Of a stretch of DNA of 64,000 bases, positions 47,646 through 57,948 are shown one piece after another. The DNA lies in assembly GCF_963676735.1 (NCBI RefSeq), contig NZ_OY781464.1, positions 1,707,001 through 1,771,000 of the forward strand, in the 5' to 3' direction. The notes under the pieces were generated by a model that did no database searches, was not told the origin of the DNA, and worked only from the letters and a program-made list of their open reading frames with translations. The position numbers were made by a program, and so were the translations under genes. This stretch comes from an uncultured Draconibacterium sp. Lineage in GTDB: Bacteria > Bacteroidota > Bacteroidia > Bacteroidales > Prolixibacteraceae. Positions within the stretch are counted from its first letter, which is position 1, and each line of letters opens with the position of its first letter.

Positions 47646-49697
47646 ATGAAAGATTTAAAAATACCAAAACAATATACTATTAAGAAAACTCCGAAGGAGA
47701 CTTTAGAGAGTTGGTATCGGCTAATGAAAATTGGCCGCGCCATTGACGAAAAAGCACCTAACTACCTAAAACAGGCAATTGGCTGGTCGTATCATGCACC
47801 GTATGCCGGACACGATGGAATTCAGTTGGCTATCGGACAAAATTTTGAAAAGAACAAAGACCATTTATATATGTACTACCGCGATATGCTGACTGCCCTT
47901 GCAGGCGGAATGACATCGGAAGAGATCATATTAAATGGTATCTCTAAGGCTACCGACCCATCGAGTGGAGGGCGTCACATGTCGAATCACCTGGCAAAAC
48001 CCGAGTGGAATATGCACAGTGTTTCGTCGGCAACAGGAAACCACACCTTGCATGCTGTTGGAACCGGCCGCGCTATTAAATATTATGGCGAAAAAGCGGT
48101 TTCGATCAGTAGCCAGGGAGAATCCTCAGTTAGTGAAGGTTATGTTTACGAAGCCATTACCGGTGCAGATAAGGAAGAATTACCTGTAATTTTTGTGGTG
48201 CAGGATAACGGTTATGGCATATCGGTACCCAAAAAGGATCAGACTGCACAACGTAAAGTGGCCAATAACTTTTCGGGTTTTAAAAATTTACGCATCATTC
48301 ATTGTAACGGAAAAGACGTTTTTGATTCGATGAATGCAATGGCAGAAGCGAAACGCTATGCGATAGAAGAAAGTAAACCCGTTTTATTGCAGGCCAACTG
48401 TGTGCGTATGGGATCGCATTCAAATTCAGATGACCACTTATTATATCGGTCGGAGGCCGAAAGAAATTATGTGGTTGATTACGATCCATTAGCAAAATAC
48501 AGAAGATTATTGCTTCGTTACGATAGGTTTACTGAAGAAGAACTGGATAAAATTGATGCTGAAGTAAAAGCAGAAATTAAAGCTGCACATAAAGCGGCTA
48601 TGGCTGCTCCTGACCCTGATCCGGCATCAATTTACGATCATGTATTTTCAGAACCCATGGTTTCTGAAAAATACCCTGAAGGATTGCATAACGAAGAAGG
48701 GGAGAAAACAAAATTCATTACGGCTTTAAATGAGACCTTAAAAGCCGAGTTTCGCCATAATCCCGATACATTTATTTGGGGGCAGGATATGGCCAATAAA
48801 GATAAAGGTGGAATTTTTAACGTATCGAAAGGAATGCAGGCCGAGTTTGGCGAGAAGCGTGTTTTTAACGGTCCAATTGCTGAAGACTTTATTCTGGGAA
48901 CAGCCAACGGCATGTCGCGATATGATAAAAAAATTCGTGTTGTAGTTGAAGGTGCCGAATTTGCCGATTATTTCTGGCCGGCTATGGAACAATATGTTGA
49001 TACCAGTCACGACTTGTGGCGATCAAATGGTAAATTTTCGCCAAATATAACCATTCGCCTGGCATCCGGAGGTTACATCGGTGGTGGAATGTATCATTCT
49101 CAAAATATTGAAGGTTCACTGGCTGCAATTCCGGGTGTACGTATTGTTTATCCGTCATTTGCAGATGATGCAGCCGGATTGCTGCGTACCTCGATGCGCT
49201 CAGAAGGTTTAACAATGTTTATGGAACCCAAAGCGCTTTACCAGGATCCGAAAGCTGCCACCGTTGTACCCGACGATTTTGAGGTTCCGTTCGGAAAAGC
49301 AAGAGTTCGGAGAGAAGGAAGTGATTTAACTCTTTTGACCTATGGAAATACAACACATTTAAGTCTTGAAGCAGCCGAAAAACTGGCGTCTGAAGGTATA
49401 GCCAATATCGAGGTTGTCGACTTACGATCGTTGATCCCATTGGATGAAGAAACAATTCTGAATTCAATTAAGAAAACCAATAAAGTTTTGGTAGTACATG
49501 AAGATAAAGTTTTTGGTGGTTTTGGAGGAGAGCTAAGTGCACTCATTAACGAAAAAGCTTTTGAATACCTTGACGCTCCTATTAAACGGGTTGGATCGCC
49601 ATTTACACCGGTAGGCTTTAACCGAATTCTTGAAAAGGCAATTTTACCCAATACTGAAGGTATTTATACCGCTGCTAAAGAATTAATTGAATATTAA
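47646..49697 (+). CDS. 2-oxoacid dehydrogenase E1, fused alpha and beta subunits
   Basis: This 683-residue protein joins E1-alpha (about 1-325) and E1-beta (about 350-683), which are separate in most bacteria. The alpha part has APYAGHDGIQLAIG, SGGRHMSNH, and a TPP-binding region around QGESSVSEG to VVQDNGYGISVP. The beta part has GGIFNVSKGMQAEFG, VFNGPIAEDFILGTANGM, and the VHEDKVFGGFGGE end. Layout is typical of the branched-chain type (BkdA) or of Bacteroidota fused E1 enzymes. It makes acyl-lipoyl-E2 from a 2-oxoacid. E2 is just upstream; an E3 gene (lpd) is not in the window. Confidence 0.92.
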   Translation: MKDLKIPKQYTIKKTPKETLESWYRLMKIGRAIDEKAPNYLKQAIGWSYHAPYAGHDGIQLAIGQNFEKNKDHLYMYYRDMLTALAGGMTSEEIILNGISKATDPSSGGRHMSNHLAKPEWNMHSVSSATGNHTLHAVGTGRAIKYYGEKAVSISSQGESSVSEGYVYEAITGADKEELPVIFVVQDNGYGISVPKKDQTAQRKVANNFSGFKNLRIIHCNGKDVFDSMNAMAEAKRYAIEESKPVLLQANCVRMGSHSNSDDHLLYRSEAERNYVVDYDPLAKYRRLLLRYDRFTEEELDKIDAEVKAEIKAAHKAAMAAPDPDPASIYDHVFSEPMVSEKYPEGLHNEEGEKTKFITALNETLKAEFRHNPDTFIWGQDMANKDKGGIFNVSKGMQAEFGEKRVFNGPIAEDFILGTANGMSRYDKKIRVVVEGAEFADYFWPAMEQYVDTSHDLWRSNGKFSPNITIRLASGGYIGGGMYHSQNIEGSLAAIPGVRIVYPSFADDAAGLLRTSMRSEGLTMFMEPKALYQDPKAATVVPDDFEVPFGKARVRREGSDLTLLTYGNTTHLSLEAAEKLASEGIANIEVVDLRSLIPLDEETILNSIKKTNKVLVVHEDKVFGGFGGELSALINEKAFEYLDAPIKRVGSPFTPVGFNRILEKAILPNTEGIYTAAKELIEY

Positions 49698-49708
49698 AAC
49701 GAAAAAAA

Positions 49709-50215
49709 ATGAGCAAAACAGCAATTATATATAGTTACCATACTCAAAAATCAAAAAAAGTAGCAGAAAAAATTATCGCTGCTTTTGGAGAAAAAGAGCT
49801 TGAAGCAGTTAATGCTGAAGAATTAAAAAAAGAGGTGCTGGAAAAGTTCGACAACTTTATCTTAAGTGCTCCAACCTGGTTTGATGGCGAGTTACCTAAT
49901 TACTGGGATGAATTTGTTCCGGATCTGGAAGAAATGGATCTTTCAAATAAAAAGTTTGCCATTTTTGGTCTTGGCGATCAAAAAGGTTATGCAGAAAACT
50001 TTTGTGATGCAATTGGTTTGCTGGCCGAGATTCTTGAAGATTGCGGTGCAACACTGGTTGGGCAAACATCCATAGAAGGATATACCTACGAATCGTCTAA
50101 AGCACAACGGGGCAACGTTTTCGTTGGATTGCCGATTGATCAGGAAAACCAGGCTCGTTTAACCAAAAAACGCGTTGAAGGCTGGGTAGAACAATTGAAA
50201 AAGGAATTTAGTTAA
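49709..50215 (+). CDS. Flavodoxin
   Basis: This 168-residue single-domain protein has the flavodoxin FMN loop in modified form (IYSYHTQKSKKVAEKI), then ILSAPTWFDGELPNYWDEF around the second FMN loop, and FAIFGLGDQKGYAENFCDAIGLL, as in long-chain FldA. It carries one or two electrons in the cytoplasm and often replaces ferredoxin under iron limitation. It lies 11 bases after the E1 gene, so it belongs to the same operon. An electron acceptor next to a 2-oxoacid dehydrogenase without E3 is worth noting. Confidence 0.92.
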   Translation: MSKTAIIYSYHTQKSKKVAEKIIAAFGEKELEAVNAEELKKEVLEKFDNFILSAPTWFDGELPNYWDEFVPDLEEMDLSNKKFAIFGLGDQKGYAENFCDAIGLLAEILEDCGATLVGQTSIEGYTYESSKAQRGNVFVGLPIDQENQARLTKKRVEGWVEQLKKEFS

Positions 50216-50261
50216 TAAAAAGATAAGAAGAACACTTGCTATAAGGTTTTTCTATTTGCAC

Positions 50262-50296
50262 AAAGGCTTTTGATGTTTTTATCAAAAGCCTTTTTT
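50262..50296 (+). terminator. Intrinsic terminator after the flavodoxin gene
   Basis: A 12-13-base stem AAAGGCTTTTGAT/ATCAAAAGCCTT with a 6-base loop is followed by a T run. It ends the E2-E1-flavodoxin operon. Confidence 0.92.
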
Positions 50297-52243
<1,947 letters not shown>

Positions 52244-52246
52244 AAA

Positions 52247-54199
52247 ATGGATAAAAAGTCGATTATTGGAATCGTATTGATCTTTGCCATATTGGTTGTT
52301 TTCTCATTGATTAACCAGCCATCAAAGGAGGAGGTTGAAGCAGCAAAGCAACGACGCGATTCAATTGCACAGATTGAAGCCCAGAAAGCACTGGAACTGC
52401 AGAAATTGCAGAACGAACAGCAAACTATGCAAAACGCAGCCTTGCAGGCTGATACTGCTGTTCAAAATCAAATAATGCAGGAAAAAATGCAACAGTTGGG
52501 GGCATTTGGTTCTGCAACTATTGGAAACGAAGAATTTAGTACACTTGAAAATAACCAGGTAAAAATTACCTTTTCGAATAAAGGTGGCCGAATTTATTCG
52601 GTGGAGCTTAAAGACTACCAAACCCACGACTCGCTGCCACTTATATTATTTGAAGGCGACGAAACATTGTTTGGCTTAAACTTTTTTGCTCAAAACCGCA
52701 GCATTACTACCGATGAGCTGTTTTTTGAACAGGTTGGCGGAACACGAGACATTGTTGTAAATGGACCTGACGTACCAAAAGGCGATGAAGGACGACAGAA
52801 ATTCAATAAAGAAAATCCGGGAGGTGAAGAGTCGGTAACATTCCGTTTGGAAGTGGCTCCGGGTAATTTTATAGAGTACGTTTATACCTTGGCATACAAC
52901 TCATTTATAGTTGATTTTGATGTAAATATGCAAGGAATGGACAATTACATCTCACGAAATCAATCATACCTGAATTTTACATGGGCCTTTGATGTACCGC
53001 GCCAGGAACATTACTCGCGTTTTGGCGAAGACCGTTACACCTATATTACCTACAAGTTTTTTGAGGACGAAACTGATAATCTGGATAAAAACAAATCAGA
53101 CGAGGAAGACCTTACCACACGTGTAAAATGGATTGGATTTAAACAGCTATTTTTTAGCTCTACACTAATTGCCAACGAATCTTTTCCAAACGCCCAGGTT
53201 CGTCAGGAAAAGTTTAAATACGAAGATAACACTGAATATCTTGGTAATTTCAGAGCCGATATTGCCGTGCCGTTTAACGGTACCCAGAATGAAAATATAG
53301 GCATGCAGTTCTATTTCGGGCCAAACCACTATCAAACGCTAAAACAATATGGCCACGATATGGAACGCCAGATTGATTTGGGTTATGCCATTGTTCGTCC
53401 GGTTAACAGGTATGTAATTATTCCGGTTTTTAACTGGCTGCGTCGCTCTATCGATAACTTTGGTATTATAATATTGCTGCTTACCCTAATGATTAAGGTG
53501 GTTCTGTTTCCATTCACCTACAAATCATATATGTCTCAGGCTAAAATGCGTGCTTTAAAACCTGAGGTTGACGAAATAAATGCCAAATTCCCCGGACAGG
53601 AAAAGGCAATGGAAAAGCAGCAGGCTACCATGGCTTTATACCGAAAAGCAGGAGTAAATCCAATGGGTGGATGTTTACCTATGGTATTGCAAATGCCCAT
53701 TTTGTTTGCCATGTTCTTTTTCTTTCCAACATCCATCGAGTTAAGAGGTGAAAGTTTCCTGTGGGCAAAAGATTTATCTACTTACGATTCAATTTTAAGC
53801 TGGGATTTCACCATTCCGTTAATCGGGAATTTCATGGGTAACCACTTGAGTTTGTTTACCATTTTAATGACAATTACAACCATCATTTCTACCAAATTAA
53901 GTCAATCGGCTACATCAACCCAGGGAATGCCCGGAATGAAAACAATGATGTACATGATGCCTGTGATGTTCTTTTTCTTACTCAATAGCTATCCGTCAGG
54001 CTTGAGTTATTATTACTTCCTGGCCAACCTTATTACCATTGGGCAAACGTACCTTATTCGGTCGTTTGTTGATGAAGACAAAATTAGAGCACAGTTGCAA
54101 GCCAATAAAAAGAAACCGGCTAAAAAGCCTTCGAATTTCCAAAAACGATTGGAAGAAATGGCAAAACAACGTGGTGTGCAAACACCTAAGAAAAAGTAA
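52247..54199 (+). CDS. yidC: Membrane protein insertase YidC
   Basis: This 650-residue inner-membrane protein folds and inserts membrane proteins. It has an N-terminal helix (residues 4-22), a large periplasmic beta domain (about 60-360) typical of Gram-negative YidC, and the conserved C-terminal membrane part with five helices (NFGIIILLLTLMIKVVLFPFT, MGGCLPMVLQMPILFAMFFFF, and a final SGLSYYYFLANLITIGQ). The cytoplasmic tail is Lys-rich (KKKPAKKP). Length is slightly above the 600-residue norm, as usual for Bacteroidota. Operon with pyrG; terminator follows. Confidence 0.96.
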   Translation: MDKKSIIGIVLIFAILVVFSLINQPSKEEVEAAKQRRDSIAQIEAQKALELQKLQNEQQTMQNAALQADTAVQNQIMQEKMQQLGAFGSATIGNEEFSTLENNQVKITFSNKGGRIYSVELKDYQTHDSLPLILFEGDETLFGLNFFAQNRSITTDELFFEQVGGTRDIVVNGPDVPKGDEGRQKFNKENPGGEESVTFRLEVAPGNFIEYVYTLAYNSFIVDFDVNMQGMDNYISRNQSYLNFTWAFDVPRQEHYSRFGEDRYTYITYKFFEDETDNLDKNKSDEEDLTTRVKWIGFKQLFFSSTLIANESFPNAQVRQEKFKYEDNTEYLGNFRADIAVPFNGTQNENIGMQFYFGPNHYQTLKQYGHDMERQIDLGYAIVRPVNRYVIIPVFNWLRRSIDNFGIIILLLTLMIKVVLFPFTYKSYMSQAKMRALKPEVDEINAKFPGQEKAMEKQQATMALYRKAGVNPMGGCLPMVLQMPILFAMFFFFPTSIELRGESFLWAKDLSTYDSILSWDFTIPLIGNFMGNHLSLFTILMTITTIISTKLSQSATSTQGMPGMKTMMYMMPVMFFFLLNSYPSGLSYYYFLANLITIGQTYLIRSFVDEDKIRAQLQANKKKPAKKPSNFQKRLEEMAKQRGVQTPKKK

Positions 54200-54215
54200 G
54201 CTTACCGTAAAAATA

Positions 54216-54252
54216 AAAAGCCGCATTGAGTTATTCTCAATGCGGCTTTTTT
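54216..54252. terminator. Bidirectional terminator between yidC and fabI
   Basis: A perfect 15-base stem AAAAGCCGCATTGAG/CTCAATGCGGCTTTT with a 5-base loop lies between convergent yidC and fabI. The A and T runs on both sides allow it to end transcription from both directions. Confidence 0.93.
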
Positions 54253-54272
54253 AGTTCAAAACATCAAATACT

Positions 54273-55148
54273 TTAATCGTACCTGTGCTCTTCAGCACTT
54301 GGCTTTTCGTCATCACATTCGCAACGTCTTCCTAGTCCCTTTTCGTATTGTTCAAGTGCTCTTAAGCTCATCCCCATATTCGAGAAACCACCATCGTGAA
54401 AAAGGTTTTGCATGGTAACTTTTTTGGTAAGGTCAGAGAACATCGTAATACAATAATCGGCACATTCATCACCGGTAGCATTACCAAGTGGCGACATACG
54501 CTCCGAGAAGTCCATTAATCGATCGAAACCCTTAACGCCGTTACCAGCAGTGGTAATAGTAGGCGATTGCGAGATTGTATTTACCCGAACACGACGTTCG
54601 CGGCCATAGATATATCCAAAACTGCGGGCAATCGATTCAAGCAATGCTTTGGCATCGGCCATATCATTATACCCAAAAAATGTACGCTGTGCCGCAACAT
54701 ACGACAAGGCCAATACTGATCCCCATTCGTTTATTGCATCAAGTTTTCGTGCCACCTGAAGCACTTTGTGAAAAGAAACTGCCGAAACATCAAGTGTTTT
54801 ATCCAGGTAGTTATAATCCAAATCAGAATAATGCCGACCCTTTCGAACATTTGGCGACATCCCAATTGAGTGGAGTACAAAATCAATTTTTCCACCCAAT
54901 ACTTCCATCGATTTGTTAAACAAATTTTTTAAATCATCTACATTGGTAGCATCAGCTCCAATAACCTCAGCGTTTAATTGCTCTCCCAATTGATTTGTTT
55001 CGCCCATGCGAATCGCAACCGGAGTATTTGATAATGTAAGTGTGGCGCCTTCTTCGTGTGCTCTCACTGCCACTTTCCAGGCAATTGAATCGGGGTTTAA
55101 AGCCCCAAAAATAATTCCCTTTTTTCCTTGTAATAAATTGTTACCCAT
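54273..55148 (-). CDS. fabI: Enoyl-ACP reductase (NADH)
   Basis: This 291-residue short-chain reductase does the last step of each fatty-acid elongation cycle. The nucleotide site has GALNPDSIAWKVA and VLHSIGMSPN; the active site has Y-x6-K (YNDMADAKALLES), as in FabI. It is about 30 residues longer than E. coli FabI; the extra part is a C-terminal tail with RRCECDDEKPSAEEHRYD. The tail has two Cys and several His/acidic residues, a hint of metal binding or low-constraint extension. Convergent with yidC. Confidence 0.94.
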   Translation of the reverse strand: MGNNLLQGKKGIIFGALNPDSIAWKVAVRAHEEGATLTLSNTPVAIRMGETNQLGEQLNAEVIGADATNVDDLKNLFNKSMEVLGGKIDFVLHSIGMSPNVRKGRHYSDLDYNYLDKTLDVSAVSFHKVLQVARKLDAINEWGSVLALSYVAAQRTFFGYNDMADAKALLESIARSFGYIYGRERRVRVNTISQSPTITTAGNGVKGFDRLMDFSERMSPLGNATGDECADYCITMFSDLTKKVTMQNLFHDGGFSNMGMSLRALEQYEKGLGRRCECDDEKPSAEEHRYD

Positions 55149-55555
55149 AATTAGTTTTTATGAAACGTGCTCGTTTTTCTGTTAACAAACACTACAATGA
55201 TTATTTGTTTGCATGCTTACTATGCTATCCATTTAAACAAAAACAAACAGTTAAAAATTTGCCTGCAAAGTTAATTCAGTCTGTTTAAATTATTCGCTAT
55301 CGTTTGTTTTTACCTTTCAATGTCAGCATTTTTAACTTTTCATATCGAATTTTGTTCAAAACCATTCGAAAAAATGATGGATTATGAGCAAAAGCTGCTA
55401 AAAGCTATTTTATATCGCTGGTTCTTTTTTTAGATTTGAGCTGAAATAAAAACAAATTTAAATGAAATAAGCATGAGCTATTTGAACAAATTGGCGAATA
55501 ACCAATATCATGTACGTTACAGCTTATACCTTAAAAAACCATCAATTTAAATAAA
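55149..55555. other. Spacer with promoter of fabI, otherwise no feature
   Basis: No gene or strong structure is seen in about 400 bases. An exact -7 element for fabI lies at 55266-55273 on the reverse strand. No clear promoter of the peptidase gene at 55556 can be named. Confidence 0.5.
55266..55273 (-). promoter_or_regulatory. Possible -7 element of fabI
   Basis: The reverse strand reads TAACTTTG, a match to TAnnTTTG, 118 bases before the fabI start. This would leave a leader of about 110 bases. Confidence 0.4.
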
Positions 55556-57205
55556 ATGAAAAAAGCACTTCTTTTTCTGGTGGCAGCAGCCTTTGCTTTT
55601 GGCTGTTCAACCAATACAAAAAACAAAACACAGGAACAACAAATGAATGTAAACACTGAAATAAAACAAAAGGCCGATGAGTTTGCGACATTTAGATTAA
55701 CCACTGATTTAAGTGTTTTAAGCGAAAACGAAAAACAAATGTTGCCCTTGCTTTTTGAAGCCGCACAGTTAATGGAAGCAATTTACTGGCAGCAGGCGTT
55801 TGGCAACAAGGAGGAACTTTGTAATAAAAACTGGGATGAAGCTACCCGAAAGTTTATACAAATAAACTACGGCCCATGGGAACGCTTAAATGACAATAAA
55901 TCATTTCTAGCCGACTATAGAGACAAACCTGCTGGTGCAAATTTTTATCCGGCTGATATGACCAAAGAAGAATTTGAAGCATGGGACAATTCAAGCAAAA
56001 CAAGCTTGTATACTTTAATCCGCAGGGGCGAAGATGGCAGTCTTCAATCCATTCCCTACCACATCGCATTTGAAAAAGAAATAAACAAAGCTGCAGAATT
56101 ATTAATGCAGGCCGCAGAATTGGCAGAAGAACCCGGATTAAAAAAATACCTTGAAGAACGGGCTAAAGCATTACTTACCGATGAGTATTTCAATAGCGAT
56201 GTGGCCTGGATGGAAATGAAAAACAATACCATTGAATTTATTGTTGGGCCCATTGAAAATTACGAAGACCAACTATACGGCTATAAAGCAGCGCACGAAT
56301 CGTTTATTTTAATTAAAGACAAAGCATGGAGTAAGAAGCTGGAAAAATATGCATCGCTGCTGCCTGGCCTTCAAAAAGCATTGCCTTGCGAACAAGCCTA
56401 CAAAAACGAAACACCGGGTATGGATTCAGACATGAATGTTTATGACGCTATTTATTATGCCGGAGATTGCAATGCCGGTAGTAAAACCATTGCCATAAAT
56501 TTACCCAACGACGAAGTGGTTCGCGAAACAAAAGGAAGCCGAAAGCTGCAACTGAAAAACTCGATGCAGGCAAAATTTGATAAAATACTGGTTCCGATTG
56601 CCGACGTACTTATTGCCGAAGACCAACGTCAGCATGTAAAATTCGATGCATTTTTTGAAAATACCATGTTTCATGAAGTGGCACATGGCCTGGGACTCGG
56701 AAATACAGTTGACCAAAGCACAACCGTTCGCGAATCCCTTAAAGATGCTTACACATCTATTGAGGAAAGTAAAGCAGACATATTAGGATTATGGTGTGTG
56801 TACCAGCTGAACGAAATGGGCGAACTCGGAGAAAAAGACATGATGGATAACTTTGTTACTTTTATGGCTGGCATCTTCCGCTCCGTACGTTTTGGTGCCG
56901 CCAGTGCTCATGGAAAAGCCAATATGATGCGTTTCTATTACTTCCAGGAAACAGGTGCTTTTACCCGCGACGAAACCAATGGAACCTACCGTGTTGATTA
57001 CGATAAAATGAAAGCAGCCATGTTAAATCTTTCTGAAATGATTCTGAAAATTCAGGGCGATGGCGATTATGAAACAGCCAAAAAAATGCTGGAAGAAAAA
57101 GGCTTTATCCGGGAAGCATTGCAGAAAGACCTGGATAGGATAGGAGAGGCTGGAATTCCGCGCGACATAGTTTTTGAGCAAGGAGCAGAGGTATTAGGAT
57201 TGTAG
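55556..57205 (+). CDS. M49-like (dipeptidyl-peptidase III related) zinc lipoprotein
   Basis: This 549-residue lipoprotein (signal LFLVAAAFAFGCSTN, lipobox Cys near residue 17) has a zinc site HEVAHGLG (H373, E374, H377) and a second block EESKAD (403-408). Classical DPP III has HELLGH, one residue longer; Bacteroidota relatives with the regular HEXXH are annotated as M49-like or Zn-dependent hydrolases. It probably cleaves small peptides or acts as a related hydrolase at the outer membrane or periplasmic face. The substrate is unknown. Monocistronic, with a strong terminator. Confidence 0.78.
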   Translation: MKKALLFLVAAAFAFGCSTNTKNKTQEQQMNVNTEIKQKADEFATFRLTTDLSVLSENEKQMLPLLFEAAQLMEAIYWQQAFGNKEELCNKNWDEATRKFIQINYGPWERLNDNKSFLADYRDKPAGANFYPADMTKEEFEAWDNSSKTSLYTLIRRGEDGSLQSIPYHIAFEKEINKAAELLMQAAELAEEPGLKKYLEERAKALLTDEYFNSDVAWMEMKNNTIEFIVGPIENYEDQLYGYKAAHESFILIKDKAWSKKLEKYASLLPGLQKALPCEQAYKNETPGMDSDMNVYDAIYYAGDCNAGSKTIAINLPNDEVVRETKGSRKLQLKNSMQAKFDKILVPIADVLIAEDQRQHVKFDAFFENTMFHEVAHGLGLGNTVDQSTTVRESLKDAYTSIEESKADILGLWCVYQLNEMGELGEKDMMDNFVTFMAGIFRSVRFGAASAHGKANMMRFYYFQETGAFTRDETNGTYRVDYDKMKAAMLNLSEMILKIQGDGDYETAKKMLEEKGFIREALQKDLDRIGEAGIPRDIVFEQGAEVLGL

Positions 57206-57224
57206 CAAAAAGTTTTAGATATAT

Positions 57225-57256
57225 GGCCGGGTAGATAATCTGCCCGGCCTTTTTTT
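57225..57256 (+). terminator. Intrinsic terminator after the M49-like gene
   Basis: A GC-rich 7-base stem GGCCGGG/CCCGGCC is followed by seven Ts, 19 bases after the stop codon. Confidence 0.92.
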
Positions 57257-57324
57257 GCTTTTTAAAATTCGGAGTTATCACCGGTTTAACAAGTTATTAA
57301 CAACCATTAAGATATTTTCTGCGT

Positions 57325-57332
57325 TATATTTG
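57325..57332 (+). promoter_or_regulatory. -7 promoter element of the metal cluster
   Basis: TATATTTG matches TAnnTTTG, but the ATG at 57337 follows after only 4 bases. Transcription would start at or within the start codon, so the message is leaderless or another promoter is used. Confidence 0.4.
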
Positions 57333-57336
57333 TACC

Positions 57337-57834
57337 ATGCAGGGGCTAAAAAAAATAGCAAGTTTACTTTTGGGAGCGATATTTCTTTTATCAGCTTCAG
57401 GCTTTAACTTGTATAAAAGTCACTGTTCGTGCTCGGGCGAAGAATACACCAGCATATTTATAAAACCCGCTACTTGCGAAACCGAGTTTCACCATCATCA
57501 CAAACACGATAATTATAACAACGAAATTGCTTGTTCGGGAAATGAGTGTCACGAATGTCACAGTTGCGATGGCCATGCCGACTCATGTGGATGCGATTCA
57601 CCGGAATCTTTCTTCATTAAACTAAAAGACAAAGCCATAGATGAAGAAGTTAAATTTGTGTCAACACAACCCATTGAGCTGGAAATCGCAAGTTCAAGTC
57701 TTTTTGAAAAACTTATTAGCATTGATAATCAGGAAGAAAATCAGGAATTCTACTCAGGCCCACCGCCTTTAATTACTTCTTCATTCGATTTTTTAATCGA
57801 AATACACCGGCTTAAAATCCCTTCGCTTGCTTAA
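57337..57834 (+). CDS. Cys/His-rich exported protein, HYC_CC_PP-like
   Basis: This 165-residue protein has an N-terminal hydrophobic signal or anchor (KIASLLLGAIFLLSASGF). It contains a Cys-x-Cys pair (SHCSCSG, about residue 27), a His-rich stretch (HHHHKHD) and clustered Cys/His (ECHECHSCDGHADSCGCD), and ends with a GPPPLI block. This matches the layout of the HYC_CC_PP family of Bacteroidota, whose function is not known. The metal ligands and the neighbours, a TonB receptor and an HMA protein, suggest a periplasmic metal sensor or buffer, perhaps for copper. Confidence 0.65.
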   Translation: MQGLKKIASLLLGAIFLLSASGFNLYKSHCSCSGEEYTSIFIKPATCETEFHHHHKHDNYNNEIACSGNECHECHSCDGHADSCGCDSPESFFIKLKDKAIDEEVKFVSTQPIELEIASSSLFEKLISIDNQEENQEFYSGPPPLITSSFDFLIEIHRLKIPSLA

Positions 57835-57838
57835 GTAA

Positions 57839-57910
57839 AGTTCTTTTCTAAGAACTGTTATTTACCCTTTTATACTTTGGGTAAATCCGAAATGGCAGAA
57901 GTTGCCATTT
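57839..57910 (+). promoter_or_regulatory. Three tandem stem-loops upstream of the TonB receptor gene
   Basis: Three perfect stems lie one after another within 72 bases: AGTTCTT/AAGAACT (57839-57845 with 57850-57856), TTTACCC/GGGTAAA (57861-57867 with 57879-57885), and AAATGGCA/TGCCATTT (57890-57897 with 57903-57910). They fill the gap between the Cys/His-rich gene and the receptor gene. No U run follows, so a simple terminator is unlikely; a structured RNA control element is plausible. Confidence 0.5.
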
Positions 57911-57948
57911 CCATAACTACTTTTTAGGATCATTAAATCTTAAGCAAA

